The notes under the pieces: generated by a model
The model's input: the letters and a program-made list of their open reading frames with translations, nothing else
What the model was told of the DNA's origin: nothing
The model's database searches: none
Program-made: the position numbers and the translations under genes
NCBI RefSeq assembly: GCF_944391105.1
Contig: NZ_CALXSK010000035.1
Span: 1-42,057 of the forward strand
Origin: an uncultured Victivallis sp.
Lineage (GTDB): Bacteria; Verrucomicrobiota; Lentisphaeria; Victivallales; Victivallaceae
Direction of reading: 5' to 3'
DNA: 42,057 nucleotides
Shown here: piece after piece, positions 32,669 to 41,081 of the stretch
Position numbering within the stretch: the stretch's first letter is position 1
Layout: each line of letters opens with the position of its first letter

Positions 32669-34675
32669 GTGAAACGGTTCATCTCGAAGATATTTTCACG
32701 GCGGAAATGCGCGGTCTGCGCGGCGGCGGGAGGCGCGACGGCCGCAGGCAGTCTGTTGTATGTTTACGGCTCGCCCGGCGACTATATCGAACCGGGATCA
32801 TGGTGGAAGATCGGTGCAGCGGGAGCACTTTTCTCGGCGGCTCTTTCGGCGCAGCTGCTGCTCGGGCGGCGTCCGGGACGGTTGATCTATTTTTTGTTTC
32901 CCGCGGTTCTGGCGATGGAAGAGGCTTTGAATTTCGCCCCGCCCGACCGTTTTTACGCATCGCAGCAGCTCGGCTTTTCGCTGCTTCTGGCGGGTTGGTG
33001 CTGGTATCTGGATGCGTTGGCCGGGGAGCTTCTCGCGCTCCGGTTCCGGCGCTCCGCCCTGCTGCCGACGGTGTTGATCGCCGGGGGGCTCTACCTGCTG
33101 CCGCTGACCATTCTCGCGCGTCGGCTCGTCTCGGGGCGGAAGTTCACGGCGGACTCGATCCAGGCGGTTTATCAGACGAATCTCGCCGAGGGGATTCATT
33201 ACTTCTTCACGGATCCGGCCTGTCCACTGCTGCTCGTGCTCATGCTCGCGGCAGCAGCCGGGCTCATTCTGCTCAACCGCCTCGGAGAGCGCAGCCCGGC
33301 GGGGAAACGGGCCACGGTCGCCTGCGCGATCGCGCTGATCGCTGCAACGCCGGGAGTCTGGACGGAACTTACGGGGCTCGAATCGCTGAACCGGACGAAG
33401 GTTCTGTTCACCGACAGCTTCGAATACTTCGACGTGATCGAAAGCTACGCCGCCGGAAACGCCGCGAGACGCGCCGAAACCGCCGCAAATGTGTCCCCCG
33501 GCAGCGGTGACGACGGAGTCTACGTGCTGATTCTCGGAGAGTCGCACAGCCGCCACCGCTCAAGCGCCTACGGATACGAAATCGACACGACCCCGTTTCT
33601 GCGCCGTGCCGCCGAAGCGGAGGACTGCATCCTCCTGCGCAACGCCTACGCCTGTCACACCCAGACCATGCAGGTTCTGACCATGCTGCTGACCGCCCGC
33701 AACCAATACGAGAAAGCCGGAAACCGCGTTGCATTCCCCAGTCTCTTCGACGTGGCGAACCACTGCTCCTATGAAACGATCTTCCTCAGCAACCAGTATC
33801 CCGGGGGACGGTTCGATTCACCGATCGCGGCGCTCGCGTCGGGAGCAAAGCAGAGAGTCTGGCTCAACTCGATGGAGGATTTTCTGCTCTGGCGAACCCG
33901 CCCGGACGGGGCGCTGCTCGAACAACTGCCCCCCGCGCTCAACGGGAAGCGGGCGCTCGTTGTGCTGCACTTCATGGGCAGTCACGGCCCCTACGCGCAG
34001 CGCTACCCGGAACACTTCGCCGCGGCTCTCGACTGGCACGCCTACGACAAAAGCGTGCTCTACACCGATTCCCTGCTCGAAGAGCTGATCGATTCATTCC
34101 GGAAAAATCCGCGTGTCCGGGCGGCGGTCTACGTTTCGGATCACTCCGAAATTCCCGGCGTGGGCCATGCCGCCGATCTCTTTGAGCCGGAGATGGCGGC
34201 GATTCCGATGCTATGCTATCTCTCGGAAGAGCTGCGCCGGGAGCGGCCGGAACTCGAACGAACACTGCGGAAGCATGCCGCCCGCATCTTCACGAACGAT
34301 CTTGTCTTTGATCTCATGCTCGATCTGATGGGAATCCGCAGCCGCTTTTCGCCGCCGGAACTGCGGATCGCCCGTCCCGAATACGCTTTGACGCCGGAAA
34401 GGGCGCTCACCTTGTGGGGGAGTTTCCCGCTGGGGGCCGCCGCTGCGGCTCAGAACCGCAGCGAAAGCAGACCCGAGCGCGGCACCCGCACCCGCACAAG
34501 TCCGGCGGAGCCCGGCATGACGCGCCCGACCGCCCGGCCGGTCACATCAAAACATTCGCCTTCGACCGGACGCGCGGCGAAATCGAGCACGAGCTCCTCG
34601 CCGTCGGAACCGTTGATCACCAGACAACGCCGTCCGGGCGGACAGTCGACCGGCACGGTCATGCCCGGATTGTAG
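32669..34675 (+). CDS. EptA-like phosphoethanolamine transferase (sulfatase superfamily)
   Basis: 668 residues from GTG 32669 (GGGG about eight bases upstream; the 60 codons before it look non-coding and contain the promoter). Four to five membrane helices fill residues 10-230. The periplasmic alkaline-phosphatase-fold domain has YVLILGESHSRHRSSAYGYEI-type nucleophile region with Ser292 where EptA has Thr, then TTPFL, LHFMGSHGPY and the metal site YVSDHSE with a following GVGHA. Such enzymes add phosphoethanolamine to lipid A, glycans or teichoic-like acceptors. Residues 594-668 are antisense to the end of the convergent GH36 gene and look unlike protein (Arg/Ser/Pro-rich), so the natural stop may have been lost. 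Confidence 0.8.
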   Translation: MKRFISKIFSRRKCAVCAAAGGATAAGSLLYVYGSPGDYIEPGSWWKIGAAGALFSAALSAQLLLGRRPGRLIYFLFPAVLAMEEALNFAPPDRFYASQQLGFSLLLAGWCWYLDALAGELLALRFRRSALLPTVLIAGGLYLLPLTILARRLVSGRKFTADSIQAVYQTNLAEGIHYFFTDPACPLLLVLMLAAAAGLILLNRLGERSPAGKRATVACAIALIAATPGVWTELTGLESLNRTKVLFTDSFEYFDVIESYAAGNAARRAETAANVSPGSGDDGVYVLILGESHSRHRSSAYGYEIDTTPFLRRAAEAEDCILLRNAYACHTQTMQVLTMLLTARNQYEKAGNRVAFPSLFDVANHCSYETIFLSNQYPGGRFDSPIAALASGAKQRVWLNSMEDFLLWRTRPDGALLEQLPPALNGKRALVVLHFMGSHGPYAQRYPEHFAAALDWHAYDKSVLYTDSLLEELIDSFRKNPRVRAAVYVSDHSEIPGVGHAADLFEPEMAAIPMLCYLSEELRRERPELERTLRKHAARIFTNDLVFDLMLDLMGIRSRFSPPELRIARPEYALTPERALTLWGSFPLGAAAAAQNRSESRPERGTRTRTSPAEPGMTRPTARPVTSKHSPSTGRAAKSSTSSSPSEPLITRQRRPGGQSTGTVMPGL

Positions 34676-36216
34676 ACCGCGACGATCTGCTCCTCCTCCC
34701 CATCGGCAATGACGACCGGATAATTCAGCATCGGATGCAGCGGACGCAGTGTTCCGTGCAGGAGCGTCTCGCGATGGCGCACCCAGAAGTCGAGCCAGAA
34801 GCGGAGCATCTGACGGTGCCGTTCCGGAATGGATGCGAGCTTCACCGAAATCTGCGGCACGGAAAAGAGGATGTTCAGAAACTGCAGTGCGGCCGTCTCC
34901 GCAGTATCGGCGGCATTCCATTCGAGCATGTCCGAGTGAACGGCCGTCGCCCCGGAGCTCAATCGCAGATCGATCGTGCGAACCCGGTTCGAAATCACAT
35001 CCGCCGGACAGTCTCCCGCCCGGAACATGCTGCCGTACTTGCGGATCGCCGGGCCGATGTACGCCTGACGGAATTCGACGAGGATTCCGGGCTTGATCCG
35101 GTTCAGGTGCGCCATCGCCTCCGAAAGCAGCCGGTCGGCGGCTTCGGGCAGTGACTTGATGTCGCGCCCGGCGTAATTTTCCTTCACGGCAGGATCCTCG
35201 CCGTCGAACCGGAACATGTCGATGAAATCGAGTTTGAAGCCGTCGATGTCCCACTCCCGGAGCGCCTTCTCGTAAATCGAAATCAGAAATTCGCGCACCT
35301 CCGGGAAACGCGGATCGAGCACATAGGTGTCGAGCCGGTCGACCCGGTAGAGATATTTGCCGCGGAATCGTTCCACATTCCGGCTCTTCATCCCGACGAA
35401 CGGGACGGAGAACCAGACCAGATATTTCATGCCGAGCGCATGGATCTTTGCCACATGAGAGCGCATGTCGGGGAATCGGCGACGGGAAATCTCCCAGTCG
35501 CCACAGAAGGCGTAACCGCGGTTGCTGTCATCAGTCTGCCAGCCGTCGTCGACGATGATCCCCTTCAAACCATAGGAGGCCGCAAGGCGGCACTCCTCTT
35601 CGAGTTCCCGGTCGAAAAGCCGCTGATGGAAACTGTACCAGCTCGAATAGACCGGCTCGAAAGCGGCCGCAGGGACGGCGGCGGGACGGCATTCGGGGAA
35701 ACTCTCGTACCAGCGGAACGTCTGGCGCAACGTCTCGGCGTAAAAGAGCGGCCTCGTATCGATCCGCAGCGTCGTCTCCCAGGAGTCCAGCGGCGCTTCT
35801 GGAATCGAAAACAGCTCGATCGAACAGGCGATTTCATTGCTTTCCTCACAAACCCCCGCTTTGATCCGAACCGTCCGCAACGCTTCGGAAAGCGCGAAAG
35901 TCAGACGGTTCTCTCCCCGGATGGAACCGAGCTGAACGACCGGAACATGATGCGTCAACGACGATTCGAGCGGCTCGCCCCAGTCCGGCGGCACATTCCG
36001 CTGAAACGTCGCACCCGTGTGCCAGCGGAACTGCATGTCGAGCTGCGACACACTCCACTCCAGCCGGATGTGCGGCGGTTCGGACGGCGCCGGGGCGCGG
36101 AAACGCAACCGGATCAGTTCCAGCCCCGGCTCCGGGGACTCCTTCTCATATTCCAGATTCCAGCTGCGGAGCTCCCCCGCAATCCGGATCTCACCAACCA
36201 TGGCAGCAATTTTCAT
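34450..36216 (-). CDS. GH36-type alpha-galactosidase
   Basis: 588 residues from ATG 36216; the in-frame ATG at 36231 lacks a good site, while AAGGAA precedes 36216. An N-terminal beta-supersandwich is followed by a TIM barrel with SSWYSFHQ, GIIVDDGWQTDD, the nucleophile Asp330 in FKLDFID and the acid/base Asp402 in RAGDCPADV, 72 residues apart as usual in GH36. A short C-terminal beta-domain follows. It hydrolyses alpha-1,6-linked galactose from raffinose-type sugars or galactomannan; no signal peptide, so cytoplasmic. It may be transcribed with the zinc-ribbon protein and GNAT genes upstream (38-base gap). Confidence 0.9.
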   Translation of the reverse strand: MKIAAMVGEIRIAGELRSWNLEYEKESPEPGLELIRLRFRAPAPSEPPHIRLEWSVSQLDMQFRWHTGATFQRNVPPDWGEPLESSLTHHVPVVQLGSIRGENRLTFALSEALRTVRIKAGVCEESNEIACSIELFSIPEAPLDSWETTLRIDTRPLFYAETLRQTFRWYESFPECRPAAVPAAAFEPVYSSWYSFHQRLFDRELEEECRLAASYGLKGIIVDDGWQTDDSNRGYAFCGDWEISRRRFPDMRSHVAKIHALGMKYLVWFSVPFVGMKSRNVERFRGKYLYRVDRLDTYVLDPRFPEVREFLISIYEKALREWDIDGFKLDFIDMFRFDGEDPAVKENYAGRDIKSLPEAADRLLSEAMAHLNRIKPGILVEFRQAYIGPAIRKYGSMFRAGDCPADVISNRVRTIDLRLSSGATAVHSDMLEWNAADTAETAALQFLNILFSVPQISVKLASIPERHRQMLRFWLDFWVRHRETLLHGTLRPLHPMLNYPVVIADGEEEQIVAVYNPGMTVPVDCPPGRRCLVINGSDGEELVLDFAARPVEGECFDVTGRAVGRVMPGSAGLVRVRVPRSGLLSLRF

Positions 36217-36254
36217 AAAAACTTCCTTCATTTACTGCAGAAACCAATGGAATC

Positions 36255-36773
36255 TCACAATCCTTCCGGGACGGAATCGCGCGTGCCCTTCCATTTCGAA
36301 ATTTCACTCTCGAGCCGCCCGAGGCGGAAGAAAATCGAACGGATCACGTCACCCGTCACCCCGGCAGAAGAGGTCGAGCCGGAAACGGCGTTTTTTTTCT
36401 CCGCCGCACTTTTCGCCACTTCTCCGCGCAGCTCCGCCACGCTTTTCTCAAGGGCGGTGACCCGGTCGACAAGAGCGGTGAAATCGGCCGGAGCCACGGT
36501 CGGAACCACCTCGACCGCGTTGATCTCCTCCGGAGCGTGAGCGGATTCCAGCAGCCGGAACCAGAGCAGAACGTTCCCGGCGATCACGACCAGCGTCAGG
36601 ATGAGAAGAATGCGGACCGCACGGTTTCCCCCTTCCGCGCGTCCGACCACGGCCGCCTCGGCGCCGTTGAACGATCGGCCGCAGGAGAGACATTCAAATA
36701 TGCCGCCCCGTTCCTTCTCATCAACGGTGTAATGCCTGCGGCAGTGCGGACACTCCAGCTTCACAAGAGCCAT
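36255..36773 (-). CDS. Zinc-ribbon, single-pass membrane, coiled-coil protein of unknown function
   Basis: 172 residues. A CPHC (8-11) and CLSC (28-31) pair forms a zinc-ribbon like those of MJ0042-type proteins. A membrane helix follows (about 54-73, LLILTLVVIAGNVLLWF). A predicted coiled coil (about 95-125) and an external tail complete it. Topology predicts the ribbon in the cytoplasm. It is two bases after the GNAT stop and 38 bases before the GH36 gene, so it is likely part of that operon. Function not recognised. Confidence 0.8.
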   Translation of the reverse strand: MALVKLECPHCRRHYTVDEKERGGIFECLSCGRSFNGAEAAVVGRAEGGNRAVRILLILTLVVIAGNVLLWFRLLESAHAPEEINAVEVVPTVAPADFTALVDRVTALEKSVAELRGEVAKSAAEKKNAVSGSTSSAGVTGDVIRSIFFRLGRLESEISKWKGTRDSVPEGL

Positions 36774-36775
36774 TC

Positions 36776-37318
36776 TTACTTTCCTTTCCCGTGAACAATC
36801 CCCGGCAACTCCAGCACATAGAGCGCGTGAGGCATATCCATATCGTAATAGTGTTTCACATAGATCCGTTCAATCTTCATGCCGAGGGACTCCGCCACAC
36901 GGCGCGACGGTGCGTTGTTGACCCGGACGCACGCAACCAGGCGGTGCGCGCCGAGCACATTGAACGCGTAATCCCGACACCCCGCCGCCGCTTCGCGCGC
37001 ATAGCCATGATGCCAGAACTTCCGCTTGAAGAGATAACCGACCTCAAGTTCCCGGGTATTCCCGACGTACTGGATCGTGAGCCCGCACATGCCGAGCCAC
37101 GCTCCGCTCTCCCGGCTGATCACCGCCCAGAGGCCGTGGCCGTCCTCCCGATAACGCTGAAACTGCCGTTCGAGCCACTCGTCGACCTCCGCGTCGGAAA
37201 AGGCGTGTTCATAAGCGTACATCGCCTCCGGATCCTGAAGGATCTCCGCCATGTCGGTCCGATCCTCGCGCACGATCTCGCGCAAAGTCAGCCGCGGCGT
37301 CGTCAGAATTGTTTTCAT
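36776..37318 (-). CDS. GNAT-family N-acetyltransferase, RimJ/RimL-like
   Basis: 180 residues from ATG 37318, which has CAGGAG five bases upstream (the frame is open 15 codons further). TTPRLTLREIV, ELEVGYLFKRKFWHHGYAREAA (acetyl-CoA loop region), ACVRVNNAPSRRVAESLGM are typical of the RimJ/RimL type that acetylates protein N-termini or small molecules. Length is usual. Leads the small operon with the zinc-ribbon protein and perhaps GH36. Divergent from the RNase II-type gene. Confidence 0.92.
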   Translation of the reverse strand: MKTILTTPRLTLREIVREDRTDMAEILQDPEAMYAYEHAFSDAEVDEWLERQFQRYREDGHGLWAVISRESGAWLGMCGLTIQYVGNTRELEVGYLFKRKFWHHGYAREAAAGCRDYAFNVLGAHRLVACVRVNNAPSRRVAESLGMKIERIYVKHYYDMDMPHALYVLELPGIVHGKGK

Positions 37319-37393
37319 AGCTGCTCCTGAAAGTTCCACGCTTTGCGGCCTGCGTTTGTTCAAAGCTCATCCGACTTTCTGCGGTTCGTCTGT

Positions 37394-37422
37394 AACATAG
37401 CGCCGCTTTCCGGACAATGCAA
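37394..37422 (-). promoter_or_regulatory. Promoter of GNAT gene
   Basis: Minus-strand -35 TTGCAT (37417-37422), 17-base spacer, -10 TATGTT (37394-37399), leaving a leader of about 70 bases. Confidence 0.5.
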
Positions 37423-37439
37423 GAAAATCCGGGCAAGGC

Positions 37440-37468
37440 TTGTAAAAACTTTACCCGGGGTGTATACT
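37440..37468 (+). promoter_or_regulatory. Promoter of RNase II-type gene
   Basis: -35 TTGTAA (37440-37445), 17-base spacer, -10 TATACT (37463-37468), ending about 30 bases before ATG 37499, with GAGGAG between. Confidence 0.65.
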
Positions 37469-37498
37469 ATATCCGCAAAAATCACCGAGGAGATCCCC

Positions 37499-39328
37499 AT
37501 GCCCGCATACAATCCCGGCGCACTCGTGCTCTATCACGCAAAATGCGCCACCATCACCGCCGTCAACAAGGAGAAGATCGAAATCCGCATCGAAGGCGGC
37601 GACACGAAATCCGTCCGTCCGAAAGACATCGAATTTCTGCATCCGGGTCCGGTGCGTTCGCTGCCGCCGGCCGTGCTCCCGACCCCGGACGCGCAGGAGC
37701 TCGCCGCGCTCATGGAAGGCGAGACGCTCCCGTTCGGCGATTTCGCGGAGCTCGTGTACGGCACCCGCAGTCCGGAGGCGTTCTACTCGGCCTGGCTGCT
37801 GCTGCAGAGCGGAGTTTATTTCACCGGTTCGGTCGAAACGGGCGTTTCCGCCAGGGCTCCGGAGGAGATCGAATCTGCGCTCGCGGCCATCCGCGAAAAG
37901 GAGGCGAAACAGCTCCGGCGCGCGGAGCTCCTCGAACGGATCCGCAACGGAGCTCTGCTGCCGGAAGATCTCCCGGCCATGCGTGAAATCGAACAGGTCG
38001 CCCTTGGAGAAACCGCTTCGAGCCGCCTGCTCCGCGAACTGGGAATCGAGGCGGTTCCGCCGAAAGCGCACGAGCTGCTGCTCAAACTCGGCGTGTGGGA
38101 TCTCTTCGTCGATCCGTGGCCCGCGCGAATGGGGGTCGAACTCGCCGCCCCGGCGATCGAACTCGGCGCCCTCCCCGCCGAATCGCGCACCGACCTCACG
38201 CATCTCGTGGCGCTCGCAATCGACGATGAAGGCAGCAGCGATCCCGACGATGCGATCAGTTACGAGGATGGGCTGCTGTGGGTTCACGTGGCCGATCCGG
38301 CCGCACTTGTCACACCCGGCTCTCCCGCCGACGACGAGGCAATGAACCGCGGCGAAAACCTCTATCTGCCGGAAAAGATCGTCCCGATGCTTCCGCCGGA
38401 GGCGACGGAGCTCTTCGGCCTCGGACTTCAGCCGGAAAGCCCGGCGCTTTCGTTTGCGATCCGCATCGCGGAGGATGGGGCGGCGACGCTCGAGAAGATG
38501 GTTCTCTCCACCGTCCGGGTCGAACGGCTGACCTACGACGGCGCGGCCGCGCGCTGGGAGGAGTCCCCGCTCCGCGAACTGCGTCCGATGCTCGACCGTT
38601 TCAAAGCCCGGCGCAAAGCCGACGGCGCACTCCTCATCGATCTGCCGGAAGTCAAGATCAAAGTCGAGAACCGGGAGGTGAAAATCACACCGGTCGGCAT
38701 CACGCCGCAACGCGAACTCGTCGCCAACGCGATGCTTGCGGCCGGTTCCGCCGTCGCAAAATACGCCGTGGAACATGAGATTCCCCTCCCGTTCGCAACT
38801 CAGGTTCCGCCGGAACCGGAGGATGACTCCGCGGCGGCGGGAACGGGAGTCGCCGCGATGTTCGCACTGCGGCGCAGCTGCCCGCCGAGTGTCGTTTGCA
38901 CGCTCGCCGCACCGCACGCGGGGCTGGGGCTCGACTGTTATGCGCGGGTGACGAGTCCGCTGCGCCGCTACGGCGACCTGCTCGCGCACCAGCAGCTGCG
39001 CCGCGTCATCAAGGGGGAGGAGCCGCTCACGGCGGAGTATCTTGAAGAACGGCTCACGGTCTCCGAGCGCGAGGCGCTGACCCGCCGCCGCCTTGAACGG
39101 CAGGCGAACGAATTCTGGACGCAGGTGTTTCTCGCGCAGCAGCCGGAGTATCGGACGGAAGCGATTCCGGTTCTGCGGCAGGATGAGCGGCTGACCTACC
39201 TCATTCCGGAGCTCGCTTACGAATTCAAGAACCGGTTCGGCGGCAAAATCACGCTCGGGCTCCCACTGGCGGTCCAGCTGATCCGTTCCGATCCGGCCGC
39301 GGGAAGCGCAAGTTTCCGCATTCTCTGA
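37499..39328 (+). CDS. RNase II/R family 3'-5' exoribonuclease
   Basis: 609 residues from ATG 37499 (GAGGAG six bases upstream). Residues 1-50 form a small beta-barrel-like region; a helical linker follows. The RNB catalytic domain starts at about residue 225, with ALAIDDEGSSDPDDAIS (Asp248, Asp250, Asp251 among the metal ligands) and ends with CYARVTSPLRRYGDLLAHQQL. A small C-terminal beta-domain follows, shorter than a full S1 domain. The N-terminal cold-shock domains of E. coli RNase R are absent, so it resembles the compact RNase II/R branch of cyanobacteria and chloroplasts. It degrades single-stranded RNA in the cytoplasm. Confidence 0.9.
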   Translation: MPAYNPGALVLYHAKCATITAVNKEKIEIRIEGGDTKSVRPKDIEFLHPGPVRSLPPAVLPTPDAQELAALMEGETLPFGDFAELVYGTRSPEAFYSAWLLLQSGVYFTGSVETGVSARAPEEIESALAAIREKEAKQLRRAELLERIRNGALLPEDLPAMREIEQVALGETASSRLLRELGIEAVPPKAHELLLKLGVWDLFVDPWPARMGVELAAPAIELGALPAESRTDLTHLVALAIDDEGSSDPDDAISYEDGLLWVHVADPAALVTPGSPADDEAMNRGENLYLPEKIVPMLPPEATELFGLGLQPESPALSFAIRIAEDGAATLEKMVLSTVRVERLTYDGAAARWEESPLRELRPMLDRFKARRKADGALLIDLPEVKIKVENREVKITPVGITPQRELVANAMLAAGSAVAKYAVEHEIPLPFATQVPPEPEDDSAAAGTGVAAMFALRRSCPPSVVCTLAAPHAGLGLDCYARVTSPLRRYGDLLAHQQLRRVIKGEEPLTAEYLEERLTVSEREALTRRRLERQANEFWTQVFLAQQPEYRTEAIPVLRQDERLTYLIPELAYEFKNRFGGKITLGLPLAVQLIRSDPAAGSASFRIL

Positions 39329-39336
39329 GGAGAGAT

Positions 39337-39377
39337 CCGGAAATCGGCAAAATCCCGTGAATGCGATACATTTCCGG
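39337..39377. repeat. Inverted repeat after RNase gene
   Basis: CCGGAAAT (39337-39344) and ATTTCCGG (39370-39377) are perfect arms with a 25-base gap. No T-run follows. It may be a weak terminator, an operator for the next gene, or chance. Confidence 0.3.
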
Positions 39378-39430
39378 TGGAAAAATCCGCACAGCCGTGT
39401 TATGTTATACCGGAACAACAGGGAACGCAA

Positions 39431-40318
39431 ATGAACGAAGCAGACAATGATTTCGATCTTTTCAGCTACGCCGAAGCCATGAGGGAGCAGGAGGCTGCGG
39501 CTGCCGATCCACAACAACCCGCCGCGCCGGCGGAAGAACCGGAAGATGCCGCGCCGGCGCTCACGGTGCGCGTTCCGCCGCCGAAAGCGCTGAACAGAAG
39601 TGATTTTCTCCAGCTTTGCGTGGGTTTTCTCGCTTCGCTTTCCCCGGATGCGATCGCGACCTTCGTGCCGGTGCGCCGGATCAAATACCAGGTGACGGCC
39701 GCCGGCTTCTGGCTCGGCGGCACTCCCCGGAACCGCGAGGTCGCACGAACAGCCGCGGTCGTCTTTTTCGACCAGACGGACAACTGCTTCTGCGACTGCG
39801 TCGATCAGAAGGCGCTGCTCGAAGCGATTCACAACCTGCGCGATGAAAAGGAGAAGCTCGAAGCGGAAATCCGCGCGACGGAGCCGGAACTCGCCTCGAC
39901 CAACGATCTTTTCAGTGAATTCCGTTCCTGGGATTACGCCTCAAGCCGGAACTCCGCCTACCAGAAACTGCGCCGGAAACTCGAAAAACTTCAGCACACG
40001 CTGCATCAGGGCAGCCGTCTTGAGCACATCCGCCGGGCGGGAGCCGCCGACCTCTGCTATCTCGCAGTTCCGGCCGGGCTGATCGCCCCGGACGAAATCG
40101 CGGCGGGCTGGGGACTGGTCTATCTGAATGCCGACCGCAGTTTCACACTCGTCCGGGAGGCGGAACTCCAGAGTGGCGTCGACCCGCACAACCGGCAGCA
40201 GCTCGCACGCAACATCGCCGTGGCGGCGACCTCGGCGGTGCTGTTTGCCGCGGGCGTGGACCATCGCGGGGAAACCGTCAGTTACCGCAAACTGCCGCGC
40301 CGCCGCCGTCCCCAGTAA
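39431..40318 (+). CDS. Hypothetical protein with nuclease-like C-terminal half
   Basis: 295 residues from ATG 39431 (AGGGA before it; an upstream in-frame ATG at 39377 has no site). Acidic Ala/Pro-rich N-terminus (1-55), then a domain with RIKYQVTAAGFWLGG and VVFFDQTDNCFCDCVDQ, a charged helical segment (about 140-200), and a C-terminal AGAADLCYLAVPAGLIAPDEIAAGWGL block. The last part recalls the end of PD-(D/E)XK nuclease-like folds (Y-L-A-V-P ... G-W-G-L). I do not recognise the family. It ends at a clear terminator. Confidence 0.75.
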   Translation: MNEADNDFDLFSYAEAMREQEAAAADPQQPAAPAEEPEDAAPALTVRVPPPKALNRSDFLQLCVGFLASLSPDAIATFVPVRRIKYQVTAAGFWLGGTPRNREVARTAAVVFFDQTDNCFCDCVDQKALLEAIHNLRDEKEKLEAEIRATEPELASTNDLFSEFRSWDYASSRNSAYQKLRRKLEKLQHTLHQGSRLEHIRRAGAADLCYLAVPAGLIAPDEIAAGWGLVYLNADRSFTLVREAELQSGVDPHNRQQLARNIAVAATSAVLFAAGVDHRGETVSYRKLPRRRRPQ

Positions 40319-40332
40319 AACGCGTACAGACC

Positions 40333-40362
40333 AAAAGCGCCCCGTTGAAAGGGCGCTTTTTT
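40333..40362. terminator. Bidirectional intrinsic terminator
   Basis: AAAAGCGCCC (40333-40342) pairs with GGGCGCTTTT (40351-40360) around an eight-base loop, with T continuing to 40362. The A-tract on the other side gives a T-run for minus-strand transcripts, so it ends both the hypothetical gene and the convergent lipoprotein gene. Confidence 0.9.
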
Positions 40363-40385
40363 CTCAGGAGCGGAAATTTTGTTTT

Positions 40386-40895
40386 TTACTCCGCCGGTTC
40401 CACGACTTCAAGCTGCGGATTTTCCCCGTTGTATTTCAGAAACTCCGCCCGCAGCACCCGGATGTAGCGCGCATTGACCGAAACCTCCTCCAGATTGCCG
40501 CGCATGCTGCTGTAATTCATGTCGACATCCTCCTGGATCTGCCGCCAGTTGCTCGCGCTGCCGTCGTAGCTGTAAGCGGTCGTGAAACGCGGTTCGACGC
40601 TGCGCGACTCCGATTTCGGAACGACCTGCTGTTCGGTGATGAGAATCGCATCCGCCCCCCGGGCACAGGCCTCGTGCTTGAGCTTGTCGAGCAGCCGGTC
40701 GCGGCTCACGTCGCGGTAGTCGCCGGAAGCGGTCGCCTCACCGAGCACGCGATAAGAGCGGCGGATCCGCGTCGCATCGGTGAACACCGAAACCTCCCCG
40801 GTCTCCGGCAGCACACTCTCCCCTTCATATTGAAAATTGACACACCCCGCCAGCAGCAGCGTCAGGGCGAACAGAAAAAGTTCCCGTTTCTTCAT
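40386..40895 (-). CDS. Predicted outer-membrane or periplasmic lipoprotein
   Basis: 169 residues from ATG 40895. Lipoprotein signal MKKRELFLFALTLLLAGC with lipobox LAGC (Cys18). The rest has the pattern of small envelope proteins with a repeated-strand domain (RSYRVLGEATASGDY, KLKHEACARGADAILITEQQ), reminiscent of the YbjQ/RcsF-like alpha/beta fold group, but the match is weak. The frame continues far upstream antisense to dapA and is not real there. GGGGAG lies eleven bases before the ATG. Function unknown. Confidence 0.82.
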   Translation of the reverse strand: MKKRELFLFALTLLLAGCVNFQYEGESVLPETGEVSVFTDATRIRRSYRVLGEATASGDYRDVSRDRLLDKLKHEACARGADAILITEQQVVPKSESRSVEPRFTTAYSYDGSASNWRQIQEDVDMNYSSMRGNLEEVSVNARYIRVLRAEFLKYNGENPQLEVVEPAE

Positions 40896-40926
40896 ATCGA
40901 CATCAACTCCCCGTTTTTGTTTCATT

Positions 40927-40955
40927 AAGTTAACCGGTGAATGCGGATTTTTCAA
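40927..40955 (-). promoter_or_regulatory. Promoter of lipoprotein gene
   Basis: Minus-strand -35 TTGAAA (40950-40955), 17-base spacer, -10 TAACTT (40927-40932), about 31 bases before the ATG. Confidence 0.5.
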
Positions 40956-40974
40956 ATCAAATCGCGAAATAAGA

Positions 40975-41034
40975 TTGATTTTACCGGTCCGACGGGTTAT
41001 CTTAAATAAGAAGAATCCATGCGGAATTCTCCGC
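40975..41034 (+). promoter_or_regulatory. dapA promoter and small leader hairpin
   Basis: -35 TTGATT (40975-40980), 17-base spacer, -10 TATCTT (40998-41003). The leader has a small hairpin GCGGA-ATTC-TCCGC (41021-41034). The leader of about 70 bases is too short and unstructured for a lysine riboswitch. Confidence 0.5.
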
Positions 41035-41081
41035 CTGATATGGGATATGTGGACATACAACAATTTTCCGGAGCTATGAAA

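Noticed and set aside
37451..39832. 793-codon minus-strand frame opposite the RNase gene
   Set aside because: Mirror of the RNase II-type codons; no motif and no ribosome site.
40896..41081. Lysine riboswitch upstream of dapA
   Set aside because: The predicted leader is only about 70 bases with one tiny hairpin, far shorter than the lysine aptamer.
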